Shown in pieces: positions 25,740 to 34,871 of a stretch of DNA of 64,000 nucleotides. Position numbers and translations under genes: made by a program. Under the pieces are notes generated by a model. That model saw nothing but the letters and a program-made list of their open reading frames with translations. It ran no database searches and was not told the DNA's origin. How positions within the stretch are numbered: the first letter of the stretch is position 1; each line of letters begins with the position of its first letter. Source of the DNA: Schwartzia succinivorans DSM 10502 (GTDB lineage: Bacteria > Bacillota > Negativicutes > Selenomonadales > Selenomonadaceae); NCBI RefSeq assembly GCF_900129225.1, contig NZ_FQUG01000005.1, positions 62,001 through 126,000 on the forward strand. Reading direction: 5' to 3'.

Positions 25740-27032
25740 ATGCGACGGATTACCTCTTTGGCTGCAGGAATACTGCTGTCGGCGGCGGTTATGGGTATGC
25801 CCTCCGCAGATGCTGCCGTACCCGTGGCAGAAAGACCTTCTCTTGCGGCTTTGCCGCAGGTGATGCCTTCTGTAAACTCTGCCAGAACGGATAAGGTGCG
25901 CGTTACCTGGGACGTGTACAAGGACGCTGTCAGATACAGGCTCAGTGTTTGGGCAAGCCCACAGAAAAAGAAGCTTTTGTATCAGAATGAATGGATTTCC
26001 CTGCCGGGCCGTGAGCTTGAGCTTTCATCATACCGCAGGGACAAAACTATAAATATGGATGAGCTGGTGTGGAGCGTGACACCTCTCGACCGCACGGGAA
26101 AGCCCATAGCACCCACGTCAGAGCTTCGGTATCTCCGTGACGGTGAGATACGGCCTGAGTCCCCGAGGATTGTCAGCGAGTATGACAGGATGGAAGACGC
26201 GCCGCTGTATCCTGTTTACGCCTGGCTGTCCGTTGCTGATGCCTCGAGCTACGAGGTAGAGGTCTGGCGCAGAGGGGAAAACGGAAGCCCCGATGAGCGT
26301 GTACGTCACCTCTACACTTATGAAAATATTCTGTACGATGAGCAGCCGCTCACATGGTATGGTAACTATACATGGCGTGTGAGGGCACTTGACGGAAACG
26401 GAAGGCGCTACAGCGAATGGTCGGAATGGCAGAGCTTCGTTGTTCTTGGCAAGGTGAAATACGCGGCTCTCGGCGACAGCATAACTCACGGCGGCGGAGC
26501 AATCTCAACGCCTCCCTGCATGAAGCTTTATAACTGGGAGAGCTATACAGCGCCTGTATCCGTGAAAAATCTCGGCTGCAGCGGAAATACCACGGCAGAT
26601 ATGCTTGCGAGGTTTGAAAGAGATGTGCTTCCCTTCCAACCCGAGGTGCTTGTGATTCTCGGGGGCGTAAATGATTTCCGCGAGGGCACCTACGGCAGTG
26701 AAAGTATCGCGAATCTTGCGCAGCTCAGGGATAAATGCAACGCCTACGGAATCATTCCTGTATTCGTGACTGCTCCTCCAATACGGCCCGAATACATGGT
26801 GGCAATGGAGGAAATGGAGCCTGCGTCAGAGGACTGGAAAAGCGGACAGGAAACCATAAACGAATGGGTGCGTCAGCAGCCCTATCACATCGACATAACG
26901 GAGCCGCTCACGGACGAGGATGGAGAGCTTCGCGCAGGCTATACCAGCGACGGCCTACACCCTGACGCAGAGCCGAAAAAAATAATCGGAGAAATAATAG
27001 GAAAATATTTGTTCAGTCATTTTGGAAAATGA
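25740..27032 (+). CDS. Secreted SGNH/GDSL hydrolase with N-terminal FN3-like domains
   Basis: The ATG at 25740 (SD gaggtgaa) gives 430 residues with a clear signal peptide (MRRITSLAAGILLSAAVMG... ending near ADA-AV). Residues about 35-245 form two fibronectin-like segments (VTWDVYKDAVRYRLSVW, and YPVYAWLSVADASSYEVEVW). The SGNH hydrolase domain starts at YAALGDSITHGGG (catalytic Ser), then NLGCSGNTTADML (Gly), ILGGVNDFREG (Asn) and SDGLHPDAEP (catalytic Asp-x-x-His). It is an exported esterase or acetyl-hydrolase, perhaps acting on polysaccharide or peptidoglycan acetyl groups. A terminator follows at 27046. Confidence 0.88.
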   Translation: MRRITSLAAGILLSAAVMGMPSADAAVPVAERPSLAALPQVMPSVNSARTDKVRVTWDVYKDAVRYRLSVWASPQKKKLLYQNEWISLPGRELELSSYRRDKTINMDELVWSVTPLDRTGKPIAPTSELRYLRDGEIRPESPRIVSEYDRMEDAPLYPVYAWLSVADASSYEVEVWRRGENGSPDERVRHLYTYENILYDEQPLTWYGNYTWRVRALDGNGRRYSEWSEWQSFVVLGKVKYAALGDSITHGGGAISTPPCMKLYNWESYTAPVSVKNLGCSGNTTADMLARFERDVLPFQPEVLVILGGVNDFREGTYGSESIANLAQLRDKCNAYGIIPVFVTAPPIRPEYMVAMEEMEPASEDWKSGQETINEWVRQQPYHIDITEPLTDEDGELRAGYTSDGLHPDAEPKKIIGEIIGKYLFSHFGK

Positions 27033-27045
27033 TTTGACGGCACTA

Positions 27046-27081
27046 AAAAACGACGCGTTCGAAATCGAATGCGTCGTTTTT
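27046..27081. terminator. Bidirectional terminator between convergent genes
   Basis: The perfect 16-bp stem aaaaacgacgcgttcg pairs with cgaatgcgtcgttttt (loop aaat). It lies between the SGNH hydrolase gene and the PilZ gene, which converge. Confidence 0.88.
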
Positions 27082-27085
27082 GTTC

Positions 27086-27535
27086 TCAGAAGAACGGAAT
27101 AGTTTTATGCTCCTTCATACGCTGGAGCACCGTTACCGAGCGCTGCAGCTCTGTACGAAGCTGACGGTTGATATACGCTCTGAAATCTGCGCCCACGAGA
27201 TAGGATTCGTTTCCGTTTTCGGAGGTAATCTTTTCGCAGCGTACAACATCGGCAGGAACTATGAGCTCGTCCATAAACGGGAGATCGGAAATCTTTACAT
27301 CAAGAAGACTGCAGGGGGGAATCGGGTAATCAGACAGGAAGCTGAGCCCTGTAACGCTGAGGTCGGTGGAAATGGCCTCACGGGATTCGGTCATTTCTCC
27401 GTGCTCGTCCTGCACGCGTATTTCCAAAGGTAAAACCGTTGCCAGTCTGAAACAGCGGCGGCGGTTGCTCGGATGCGGATTCTCGTGAATTGAATCCACA
27501 GATTCGTCTACTCTTAATGCACTTTCTAACGGCAC
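27086..27535 (-). CDS. PilZ-domain protein (c-di-GMP binding)
   Basis: This 149-residue protein starts at GTG (27535) behind aaaggaag. It has the PilZ signature in its N-terminal half: RRRCFR (the RxxxR arginines, about 25-30) and then DLSVTGLSFLS (D/N-x-S-x-x-G, about 58-68). A C-terminal region of about 60 residues contains YLVGADFRAY and a basic/hydrophobic helix. It is a likely cytosolic c-di-GMP receptor. No partner gene is adjacent, so the output is unknown; motility or exopolysaccharide are the usual outputs of such single-domain proteins. Confidence 0.88.
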   Translation of the reverse strand: MPLESALRVDESVDSIHENPHPSNRRRCFRLATVLPLEIRVQDEHGEMTESREAISTDLSVTGLSFLSDYPIPPCSLLDVKISDLPFMDELIVPADVVRCEKITSENGNESYLVGADFRAYINRQLRTELQRSVTVLQRMKEHKTIPFF

Positions 27536-27655
27536 GGGAAACCACTTCCTTTCGTTTAGTGTAATTCTATAATACCTTTTACCTATATTTTTGTCAAGAT
27601 AAACAGGTCGTCACAATAAACAGTACCTATGGACCTACCAGTTAAATGAAAAAGG

Positions 27656-28846
27656 TCACATAATTTTCTCTGCTCTATGGGCAATGATATAGAACCAAAG
27701 TGCGCATAGCAGGAGTAAAATCCCGGGTACGAGAAAAACTCCTGCGATTCCGGTGAAGCCTGCCAGAGTCCCTCCAAGAAACGAGCCGGAGGAAATTCCT
27801 ATAAACTGCGCTGATTGATTAAGTCCGTATATGCGCCCAAGATAGTCAGAGGGAGTGTATTGCCGTATGAGGGCGTTTATAGACGGGACAAGTCCTGCGC
27901 TTGCTATGCCAACGAGGAAGCGCAGTATGCCCAGCTCCAGAGGTGTGCTGACGAAGGCCTGAGGCAGAAAGCACAGAGCCGCGGCCACAAGGGAGCAAAA
28001 CAGCACCCGTGACGCTCCGATACGGTCGGATAGCTTCCCGAGAGGTGAGGCGGCAAGCGCGCTTGCGATACCGGTAGCCGCGAAAACCGCGCCTGCGATA
28101 AGGGCGATGTGACTGCTGGCAGGAATAAGCGCGGCTATGTAAATCGTAACAATCGGCTGTATGGTATTGAGGGAAAACTGCAGTATGAGTGTCGTTATAA
28201 AGAGACCGACGATAAGCCGCGGATGGGGAAGCTCTCTCCATACTGTTTTCATCGGAATGGCTGCTGCCTGCGGCTTCGGGTGGAAGGTCTCATGAATGAA
28301 GAACAGGGCGAGGAAGCCCAGGAAGCACCACGCACTGACAATGATGAAGGCCTGGCGGCAGCTCCATGCTTCAATGAGCCATCCGCCGATGAGAGGACCT
28401 ACGAGAGCTCCCGATACCTGTGAGGTAAAGAACAGACCGAGAGCCCAGCCCGAGCGTTCCTTGGGAGTTTCCTGTGCCACAAGAGGGACGGCGGCGCCGA
28501 GAAAACCACTGAGCGCGCCCTGTATAAGACGAAGGATGAAAAGATGCTCAGGTGTCTCCGCAAAGCCGAAGCCAAGCATTATGACAGCCAGCCACCCGCT
28601 GGCCCGGAGCACCATGGGCTTTCTTCCGAAGCGGTCTGAAAGACGTCCCCATATAGGAGCGGAAATCGCAAGCGTCACGAAATTTATTCCAAAAATAAGT
28701 CCCGACCAGCGGGCAATTTCTGCCTCGCCCTTCATTCCCATTTCCGCAAGATAAAGCGGAAGCATCGGAGCGAGCTGGCTCATGCCTATGGAAACAATAA
28801 AGCATGAAAGACAGCAGAGCCAAAGATTTTTTTTCCAAACAGGCAT
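27656..28846 (-). CDS. Major facilitator superfamily efflux transporter
   Basis: This 396-residue protein starts at ATG behind aaaggaggtgcggtc. About twelve hydrophobic segments are visible, arranged as two sets of six. The MFS loop 2-3 motif is GRLSDRFGRKPMV, and its repeat in the second half is GKLSDRIGASRVL. The motif-C-like glycine stretch GALVGPLIGGWL suggests a drug/H+ antiporter of the TetA/MdtG type. The substrate cannot be told from sequence. It is divergent from the rpsF operon; the 28847-29001 gap carries both promoters. Confidence 0.9.
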   Translation of the reverse strand: MPVWKKNLWLCCLSCFIVSIGMSQLAPMLPLYLAEMGMKGEAEIARWSGLIFGINFVTLAISAPIWGRLSDRFGRKPMVLRASGWLAVIMLGFGFAETPEHLFILRLIQGALSGFLGAAVPLVAQETPKERSGWALGLFFTSQVSGALVGPLIGGWLIEAWSCRQAFIIVSAWCFLGFLALFFIHETFHPKPQAAAIPMKTVWRELPHPRLIVGLFITTLILQFSLNTIQPIVTIYIAALIPASSHIALIAGAVFAATGIASALAASPLGKLSDRIGASRVLFCSLVAAALCFLPQAFVSTPLELGILRFLVGIASAGLVPSINALIRQYTPSDYLGRIYGLNQSAQFIGISSGSFLGGTLAGFTGIAGVFLVPGILLLLCALWFYIIAHRAEKIM

Positions 28847-29001
28847 GACCGCACCTCCTTTTTCACTATGATAGCATAAATTTCTTGCAAAGGCAGATAT
28901 CTAATGATATAATAATTCGGTCGAGTCAGGTTTGAATTTATGTTTGAACCTTCCCTGCTCCCTGGAGAAAGGGGGCCAAAGTCCAAAGAGGAGGTGATTT
29001 C
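28847..29001 (+). promoter_or_regulatory. Divergent promoter region and rpsF leader
   Basis: The 155-bp gap contains an AT-rich promoter-like block (tatctaatgatataataatt, about 28897-28917), a wobble-paired hairpin aggtttgaa..tttgaacct (about 28928-28952) and a purine-rich SD (gaggaggtgat) before the GTG start. rpsF operons are often autoregulated by S6:S18 binding to the leader; I could not locate that motif with confidence. Confidence 0.35.
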
Positions 29002-29328
29002 GTGAGAAAGTACGAAGTCATATTCATCGTTAAACCGCTGGAAGAGGAGGCAACGAACGCTGTTATCAGCAAGTTCGCTAACCTTATCAAGAACAACGGC
29101 GGTACGATTGACAAAGAAGATCGCTGGGGCAAGCGCAAGCTCGCTTACACGATTAAAGACTGTGCAGAGGGTTTCTACTGCCTGTTCTATGTATCGTGCG
29201 AGCCGGAGTGCGTTGCTGAGTGCGACCGCGTTATGAAGCTTACAGACGATATCCTGAAGCACATGATCGTAAAGTCGGAAGAGACTGAGTCCGCTGCTGA
29301 GGAAGCACCGGTAGAGAGTGAAGAATAA
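29002..29328 (+). CDS. rpsF: Ribosomal protein bS6
   Basis: This 108-residue protein starts at GTG behind gaggaggtgat. The sequence MRKYEVIFIVKPLEEE, GKRKLAYTIKDCAEGFYCL and ILKHMIVKSEE is that of small-subunit protein S6, which binds S18 on the 30S platform. The acidic C-terminal tail (EETESAAEEAPVESEE) is typical of Firmicute S6. It is the first gene of the conserved rpsF-ssb-rpsR operon. Confidence 0.97.
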   Translation: MRKYEVIFIVKPLEEEATNAVISKFANLIKNNGGTIDKEDRWGKRKLAYTIKDCAEGFYCLFYVSCEPECVAECDRVMKLTDDILKHMIVKSEETESAAEEAPVESEE

Positions 29329-29345
29329 GTCAGGAGGGGCAGGCC

Positions 29346-29786
29346 ATGAATAAAGTGATTTTGATGGGCCGTCTGGCGCGTGACCCGGATGTTCGTTCCA
29401 CGCAGAGCGGCAAATCCGTTGCACGCATGACAATCGCCGTAGATCGTCGTGTAAGCAGAAATGCGCAGCCGGGACAGCCGACAGCAGATTTTCTGAATCT
29501 TGTCGCTTGGGAGCGTATGGCAGAGTTCTGTCAGAACTATCTGCGCAAGGGAACGAAGATTCTCGTTGAGGGACGCCTTCAGTCCAGAAGCTATGAAGCT
29601 CAGGACGGTTCGAAACGGTATGTTACCGAGGTAAGCGTCACGGATATTGAGTTTGCTGAGTCAAAATCACACGATTCAAGCGGCGGTCAGAATTTCGTAG
29701 GCGGACAGTTCGATGCTCCGCCTGCCGCACAGGGACCGCAGCAGGGCTTTGGAGGCCCCGTAACTGACGATGATATTCCGTTTTGA
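29346..29786 (+). CDS. ssb: Single-stranded DNA-binding protein
   Basis: This 146-residue protein has the SSB OB fold in residues 1-105 (MNKVILMGRLARDPDVRST, LNLVAWERMAEFCQNYLRKG, ILVEGRLQSRSYE). A Gly/Gln/Pro-rich linker follows, then the conserved acidic tip DDDIPF that recruits replication and repair partners. It lies between rpsF and rpsR, as in most Firmicutes, and is the housekeeping SSB. Confidence 0.97.
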   Translation: MNKVILMGRLARDPDVRSTQSGKSVARMTIAVDRRVSRNAQPGQPTADFLNLVAWERMAEFCQNYLRKGTKILVEGRLQSRSYEAQDGSKRYVTEVSVTDIEFAESKSHDSSGGQNFVGGQFDAPPAAQGPQQGFGGPVTDDDIPF

Positions 29787-29800
29787 AGGAGGAATGAATC

Positions 29801-30034
29801 GTGATCAGACGTGATAGAGGCAGACGCCCGCGCAAGAAGGTTTGCAGCTTCTGCGTAGACAAGGTTGATCATATCGATTATAAAGACGTAGCAAAGCTCC
29901 GCCGGTTCATCACGGAGCGCGGCAAGATTTTACCGCGCCGTATTTCCGGTAACTGCGCTAAGCATCAGCGTCAGGTGACTGTTGCAATCAAACGTGCGCG
30001 CAATATCGCACTTCTGCCGTTCACCGCAGAATAA
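29801..30034 (+). CDS. rpsR: Ribosomal protein bS18
   Basis: This 77-residue protein starts at GTG behind aaggagg. The basic N-terminus ([11 protein letters not shown]) and the core [20 protein letters not shown] and [19 protein letters not shown] identify S18. Cysteines at 15 and 18 plus the Cys/His in GNCAKH suggest the zinc-binding form. It is the last gene of the operon, followed by a terminator at 30047. Confidence 0.97.
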   Translation: MIRRDRGRRPRKKVCSFCVDKVDHIDYKDVAKLRRFITERGKILPRRISGNCAKHQRQVTVAIKRARNIALLPFTAE

Positions 30035-30046
30035 TCAAAAACAAGG

Positions 30047-30073
30047 GAAGAGTCTTCGGACTCTTCTTTTTTT
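30047..30073 (+). terminator. Terminator of the rpsF-ssb-rpsR operon
   Basis: The stem gaagagtc/gactcttc is closed by a UUCG tetraloop and followed by seven T. Confidence 0.93.
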
Positions 30074-30147
30074 ATGCCTTTTCACAGCTTGGTGGATTTG
30101 TGGTATCCTTATTATATGAAAACAAATTTTGATTTTGGAGGATATAA

Positions 30148-31692
30148 ATGTCAAAGCAGGAAGCCGCGTTGCAGATAATCTCGGATGAGCGGCCCTTGAG
30201 AAGAAAACTTTTTACGACGGGAATTATCATCGGAGCGGCAACAGGCGTCGTGATTGCCTTTTTTCGCGGAGCACTGGAGCTTTCGGAGGATTTGCGCCCG
30301 TATTTGGCGGATTTTTTGAATGACTATGGAGCTTTGGGCTATGCGGCATGGTTGTTTGCGCTTCTGGCAGCCGCGTGGATTCTAAACCGTATCGTTTCTT
30401 ATGAGCCTATGTCAACAGGCAGCGGTATTCCGCAGGTGAAGGGAATACTTTTGGGTGAGATGCGTATGCGCTGGCTGTCAGTGCTGCTGGCGAAGGTCTT
30501 TGGCGGCATTATTGCCATCGGCGCGGGTATGTCTCTCGGACGTGAGGGCCCCAGCGTGCAGATAGGCGCATGTGTGGGACAGGGAATAAGCGAGCTGCAA
30601 GGGAAACCCCGCACGGCGACGCGGCTTTATCTCACAGCAGGAGCAGGAGCAGGACTTGCCGCGGCATTCAACGCGCCGCTGGCTGGCGTCATATTCTGCC
30701 TTGAGGAGCTTACAAAAAGCTTTTCACCTCTGGTGCTTATGGCGACTATAGCGGCGACGGTGACGGCAACTGTTGTGACGCAGTTCGTTTTCGGGGGCGG
30801 CCCTGTTTTTCACTTTCCTGAGCTTCTTATGATGCCTCTTGAAACCATATGGCTCATGGTTCCGCTGGGAGTTGTTATAGGATTTCTGGGCGTGGGCTTC
30901 AACAAAGGGCTGTTCTTTATTCTTGATGCTTATGACCGTCTTCCGAAGGGCATTGTTCGTCCGCTGCTGCCGCTTCTCACGGGTGCAGGGCTTTTCATGG
31001 TGCTGCCCCAGGTTCTCGGGGGAGGAAACCGTTTGGTGGATTCATTGGTTGCCCATCCCGAGCCTCTGATGATGCTCCTGATTTTGTTTGTGGTAAAATA
31101 TATGTATACTATGCTCTGCTTCGGCTCGGGGGTTCCGGGGGGAATATTTCTTCCCATGCTGGTGCTGGGAGCTGTGGGCGGTTCAGTCTGCGCGGCTGCG
31201 GCTGAAGCCTTTGGTGTTCTGCCGGGGGAATACGCCGCGAATTTTATCGTGTTCGGTATGGCGGCGTATTTTGCGGCCGTTGTAAAATCTCCTGTCACGG
31301 GAAGTATACTCGTCATGGAGATGACAGGCTCCTTTGAACATCTGCTTGCCCTCATTCTTGTTTCAGTATCGGCGTATCTGACGGCAGATGCCATGCACAG
31401 CAGACCTGTATATGATGCCCTGCTTATGAGGTCCCTCAGGAAGAGAAGGCAGGAAGAGAAAAAAACGGAAAAACAGCGGTCCATAATCGAGTTCAGCATC
31501 GCCGAGGCGAGCGTTATGGACGGAATATACGTGAAGGATTTTTCCTGGCCCGAGGACAGCCTTTTGGTGAGCATACGGCGCGGAGAAACGGAAATCATAC
31601 CCCATGGGACGGTTAAGCTGCAGGCAGGCGACCTCATTTATGTTCTTATTGAGGACAGTGAAATAGATAAAATAAGAAAAGCGGTTGACTAG
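30148..31692 (+). CDS. ClC-family chloride channel or H+/Cl- antiporter
   Basis: This 514-residue membrane protein has the ClC selectivity motifs STGSGIPQVKG, SLGREGPSVQIGA and GSGVPGGIFLPMLV. The position of the proton glutamate is filled by the E in GREGP; the following region shows ten or more hydrophobic helices. The C-terminal part (about 430-514) is a cytosolic TrkA-C-like domain (IPHGTVKLQAGDLIYVLIED), which often binds a regulatory ligand. It sits 14 bp before the GH18 gene, with which it could be co-transcribed. Confidence 0.93.
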   Translation: MSKQEAALQIISDERPLRRKLFTTGIIIGAATGVVIAFFRGALELSEDLRPYLADFLNDYGALGYAAWLFALLAAAWILNRIVSYEPMSTGSGIPQVKGILLGEMRMRWLSVLLAKVFGGIIAIGAGMSLGREGPSVQIGACVGQGISELQGKPRTATRLYLTAGAGAGLAAAFNAPLAGVIFCLEELTKSFSPLVLMATIAATVTATVVTQFVFGGGPVFHFPELLMMPLETIWLMVPLGVVIGFLGVGFNKGLFFILDAYDRLPKGIVRPLLPLLTGAGLFMVLPQVLGGGNRLVDSLVAHPEPLMMLLILFVVKYMYTMLCFGSGVPGGIFLPMLVLGAVGGSVCAAAAEAFGVLPGEYAANFIVFGMAAYFAAVVKSPVTGSILVMEMTGSFEHLLALILVSVSAYLTADAMHSRPVYDALLMRSLRKRRQEEKKTEKQRSIIEFSIAEASVMDGIYVKDFSWPEDSLLVSIRRGETEIIPHGTVKLQAGDLIYVLIEDSEIDKIRKAVD

Positions 31693-31706
31693 AAGGAGGA
31701 AAAGGT

Positions 31707-32831
31707 ATGAAACAGCGTATTGTATGGATTCTTTTGGGATTCATGGTGTTTATGAGCAGCGTCGTAATGGCGGCTCCTGCGGAGAATGCCGCACCGGGAA
31801 GCCGTATAAAGGACCTTCTTGCGGAATGGCGCAAAGGAGACGTGAAGCCTGCCACGGGAAATCGTCTTCCTGGAAAGGTCGGTCTGGTCTGGCAGCCGCG
31901 GCTGGATGATGCCACGGATATGTCTGAGGCAGAACGTATTGACTGTATAAATGTGGTATCGCCCTGCTGGTTCCGCATCTCCTCCGAGGACGGAACGATG
32001 AGCCATGCAGCGCTGTCACCTGATAAGGATTATGTGAAAAAAGCCCAGAAAAAGGGCTACAAGGTCTGGGCGCTTGTTTCCAACAGCTTTGACCCGGATA
32101 TGACACACAGACTGCTTGCAAACCCTGCAGGAATGAAGCGTGCCATTGATGAAATCATGCAGGCAGTGAAGAAATACGACCTTGACGGCATTAACCTTGA
32201 TTTTGAAAATATCGAGGAAGAGGACCGCGACGCGCTTTCGGGCTTTATTTCACGTCTTGGCACGGAACTTCATAAGGAAAACAAAACCTTTTCCGTTGAC
32301 GTGACCTTCCCGGGAGGAAGCCCCAACTGGTCTCTCTGCTATGACCGCGGCGCCATCGCAGCGGCAGCGGATTACGTCATGGTAATGGCATACGACGAGC
32401 ACCCGGGCGGCTCCAAATATGCAGGCTCGGTGGCGTCCATCGGCTGGGTGGAAAACGGTGTTCAGGCTATGCTGAGAGAGGTTCCTGCAGAAAAGCTTGT
32501 TCTTGGAATGCCTCTTTATTCGAGAATCTGGAAAGAATCCGACGGCGTTGTCGAGGATGTGGAGACGCTTTGGATGGAGGACGCGGACAGACTGGTTCGC
32601 GAGAAAAAGCTGGCGCGCGTATGGGATGCGGACGCAGGACAGTATTATTTTGAATATCAGAAGAACGGACAGCTCTGCAGAGTATGGCAGGAAAATGCCC
32701 GTTCCATCGCACTGAAGGCATCGCTCATCAGCAAATATGACCTTGCAGGAGCGGCGCTGTGGCGCAGGGGCTTTGAGACCGCTGATGTATGGCCTGTGTT
32801 GGCGGCAGAGCTTGAAAATTCGCAAAGATAA
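31707..32831 (+). CDS. Exported GH18-family glycosidase-like protein
   Basis: This 374-residue protein starts at ATG behind agaaggaggaaaa. Its signal peptide ends near VVMA-AP. The GH18 TIM barrel is indicated by DLDGINLDFENIEEED, which carries the DxxDxDxE catalytic pattern with the proton-donor Glu, and by MVMAYDEHPGG and LGMPLYSRIW. It is closest in style to the spore/cortex-type YaaH/SleL group of peptidoglycan N-acetylglucosaminidases rather than to chitinases. It probably acts on cell-wall sugar in the periplasm. It lies 12 bp before the ligase gene. Confidence 0.85.
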   Translation: MKQRIVWILLGFMVFMSSVVMAAPAENAAPGSRIKDLLAEWRKGDVKPATGNRLPGKVGLVWQPRLDDATDMSEAERIDCINVVSPCWFRISSEDGTMSHAALSPDKDYVKKAQKKGYKVWALVSNSFDPDMTHRLLANPAGMKRAIDEIMQAVKKYDLDGINLDFENIEEEDRDALSGFISRLGTELHKENKTFSVDVTFPGGSPNWSLCYDRGAIAAAADYVMVMAYDEHPGGSKYAGSVASIGWVENGVQAMLREVPAEKLVLGMPLYSRIWKESDGVVEDVETLWMEDADRLVREKKLARVWDADAGQYYFEYQKNGQLCRVWQENARSIALKASLISKYDLAGAALWRRGFETADVWPVLAAELENSQR

Positions 32832-32843
32832 GGGGAACAATAC

Positions 32844-34742
32844 ATGACACGGGAAGAACATCTGGAAGCCATTAAAAAGGCGGATCACGAGTACTATGAC
32901 CTTGACACGCCTACGTTAAGCGATGAGGAGTACGACGCGCTCAGAAAAAGCTATATCGAAAAGTACGGCGCTGAGGACCTTGACTATACGCCGGGCGGTG
33001 TCAGCGGCGAATTTACCGCCTTTCATCACACTACGCCCGTAATAAGTCTCGGAAAGGTGAAGGCAGGGGAAACGGAAAAAATTCTCGCAGGAATAAAAAA
33101 ACTCTGGCCTGCTGTTCTTGAACCGAAGCTTGACGGACTCACGGTTGTGGCTTATCCCGATGAAAAGGGCGTGTGCAGGTTTGTTACGCGCGGAAACGGC
33201 GCGGACGGAGAGGTTCTTCCCAATTTTATTTCGCGTTATGAAGGAAAGCCTGTAAACCGTACGGGCTATCCTGTGCGTGGAGAGGTTTTTCTCACACGGC
33301 CTGCCTTTGACTCAATAGTAGAGTCCCAAAAAGCCGCGGGAGAAGAGCCCTTCCGTCAGATAAGAAACGCGGCGGCAGGAATCCTCAGAAACAAGGAACG
33401 GAGCCCCTACATAGATAAGCTCAGCTACCTCTGCTACGACGTGGTGGGCCTTGACGTGGCAGAGGGGGAAAAGATGGAGCGCATCGAAAAGGACACAGAT
33501 TTCGACTGCGTAAAAATTTCTTCCTACGAAACGCCTGAGGAAACCGCGGAGGCGATTCAGCCTCTTTACGACAGCATTGTGGAGTCGGGAGCTTTTCCAA
33601 TCGACGGCATTGTTATAAAGACACAGCAGTCCGACAGCCTGAAGCGCTTTGGCTCTACGGGACATCACCCGAACAACGCTTTGGCATGGAAGGCTGAAAC
33701 GGACAAATTCACTACTGTCCTGCGAAAGGTACAGTGGCAGGTAGGCCGCCAGCGCGTGACACCCGTTGCCGTTGTTGACCCCGTTGAAATCGACGGCACA
33801 ATCGTTACCCAGGCAAGCCTTGCAAACCCGGGAGTCATAAGAAAGCTTGGCCTCAAGATAGGGGCAGGAGTCACAATCCATAAGAGCAACGAGATAATTC
33901 CGCAGATTCTCTCTGTAATAACAGAAGGCACGGAGCAGATAGATTTTCCTGAGACATGTCCTGCCTGCGGCTCTGACCTCAGAGAGGAAAATGAGCAGCT
34001 TTTCTGTGACAATCCGTTATGCGCCGAGAAGCTTGCGCAGGGCATCGCGTATATAGGAAGCAAAAAGGTTCTGGATATCGAGGGAATGTCCATAGAAACA
34101 GCGAGAAAGCTGGTGGCAGCATATCCTGAGCTGGTGCGGGAAAAGCAGATTTTTTCCGCGTTCTTCCTTTCAAAGGAAGAAATCGAGGCTCTGCCGGGCT
34201 TCGCAAAAAAATCGGCTGACAAGCTCTATGCTAATATACAGGGAGCTGCACAGAATGTTGATCTGGCGCATTTCATAGCGGCATGCGCGGTACCTGGAAT
34301 CGGCATGACGGTGGGGACGGCGCTTATGGAGCGGTATGGTACATACGAGGCTGTGTTGGCGGCGCTGAATAATGACGCGGAGGATTTTACGGCTATTGAA
34401 GGCATAGGAGAGCTTACTGCCGCAGTCCTTCATGGAGAGACCTTCAGAAGCTCCTTCAGGGCGCTGAGGGAGGCCGTCACTCCTGCCGAATACAAAAAGG
34501 ATGAAAACAATAAACCGGAGCAGCAGCTCACCTTCGTAATAACGGGCAAAATGGAAAAGCCCAGAAGCTACTATGAGGAAATTATACAGAAGGCGGGGCA
34601 TAAAACAGCAGGCTCCGTGTCGGGAAACACGGACTATCTCGTAATCGCGGATACAAACAGCACCTCATCGAAAGCAAAAAAAGCACGGGATTTGGGCACA
34701 AAGCTCATAAGCCCTGCAGAGCTTGAGGAAATGCTGGGATAA
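32844..34742 (+). CDS. ligA: NAD-dependent DNA ligase, compact and divergent
   Basis: The 632-residue protein is shorter than the usual 660-680. Domain order: Ia with a NAD-binding Y/D cluster (HEYYDLDTPTLSDEEYDAL), adenylation domain with the active Lys in EPKLDGLTV and RIRN-like FRQIRNAAAGIL, OB domain, a Cys4 zinc finger (CPACGSDLREENEQLFC, then CDNPLCAE), helix-hairpin-helix repeats (ALPGFAKKSADKLYANI, AIEGIGELTAAVLHG) and a C-terminal BRCT (QQLTFVITGKMEKP). The stretch GNGADGEVLPNFI replaces the common GDGxxGEDVT. The divergence leaves open whether this is the housekeeping ligase or a second paralogue; a canonical ligA elsewhere would decide. Confidence 0.88.
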   Translation: MTREEHLEAIKKADHEYYDLDTPTLSDEEYDALRKSYIEKYGAEDLDYTPGGVSGEFTAFHHTTPVISLGKVKAGETEKILAGIKKLWPAVLEPKLDGLTVVAYPDEKGVCRFVTRGNGADGEVLPNFISRYEGKPVNRTGYPVRGEVFLTRPAFDSIVESQKAAGEEPFRQIRNAAAGILRNKERSPYIDKLSYLCYDVVGLDVAEGEKMERIEKDTDFDCVKISSYETPEETAEAIQPLYDSIVESGAFPIDGIVIKTQQSDSLKRFGSTGHHPNNALAWKAETDKFTTVLRKVQWQVGRQRVTPVAVVDPVEIDGTIVTQASLANPGVIRKLGLKIGAGVTIHKSNEIIPQILSVITEGTEQIDFPETCPACGSDLREENEQLFCDNPLCAEKLAQGIAYIGSKKVLDIEGMSIETARKLVAAYPELVREKQIFSAFFLSKEEIEALPGFAKKSADKLYANIQGAAQNVDLAHFIAACAVPGIGMTVGTALMERYGTYEAVLAALNNDAEDFTAIEGIGELTAAVLHGETFRSSFRALREAVTPAEYKKDENNKPEQQLTFVITGKMEKPRSYYEEIIQKAGHKTAGSVSGNTDYLVIADTNSTSSKAKKARDLGTKLISPAELEEMLG

Positions 34743-34746
34743 AGCT

Positions 34747-34783
34747 AAAAAAGAAGCTGCGTTATATATGCAGCTTCTTTTTT
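34747..34783 (+). terminator. Intrinsic terminator after the ligase gene
   Basis: The stem aaaaagaagctgc pairs with gcagcttctttttt around a short AT loop; the T run is on the plus strand. It ends the ClC/GH18/ligase group. Confidence 0.85.
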
Positions 34784-34871
34784 GATTGTACCCTGTGGAA
34801 AAACAACTCACTAGGTGCTATAATATTTTTATGCATGTTTTTTGAATAATTATTAGTCAGGTGGTAAGAAA

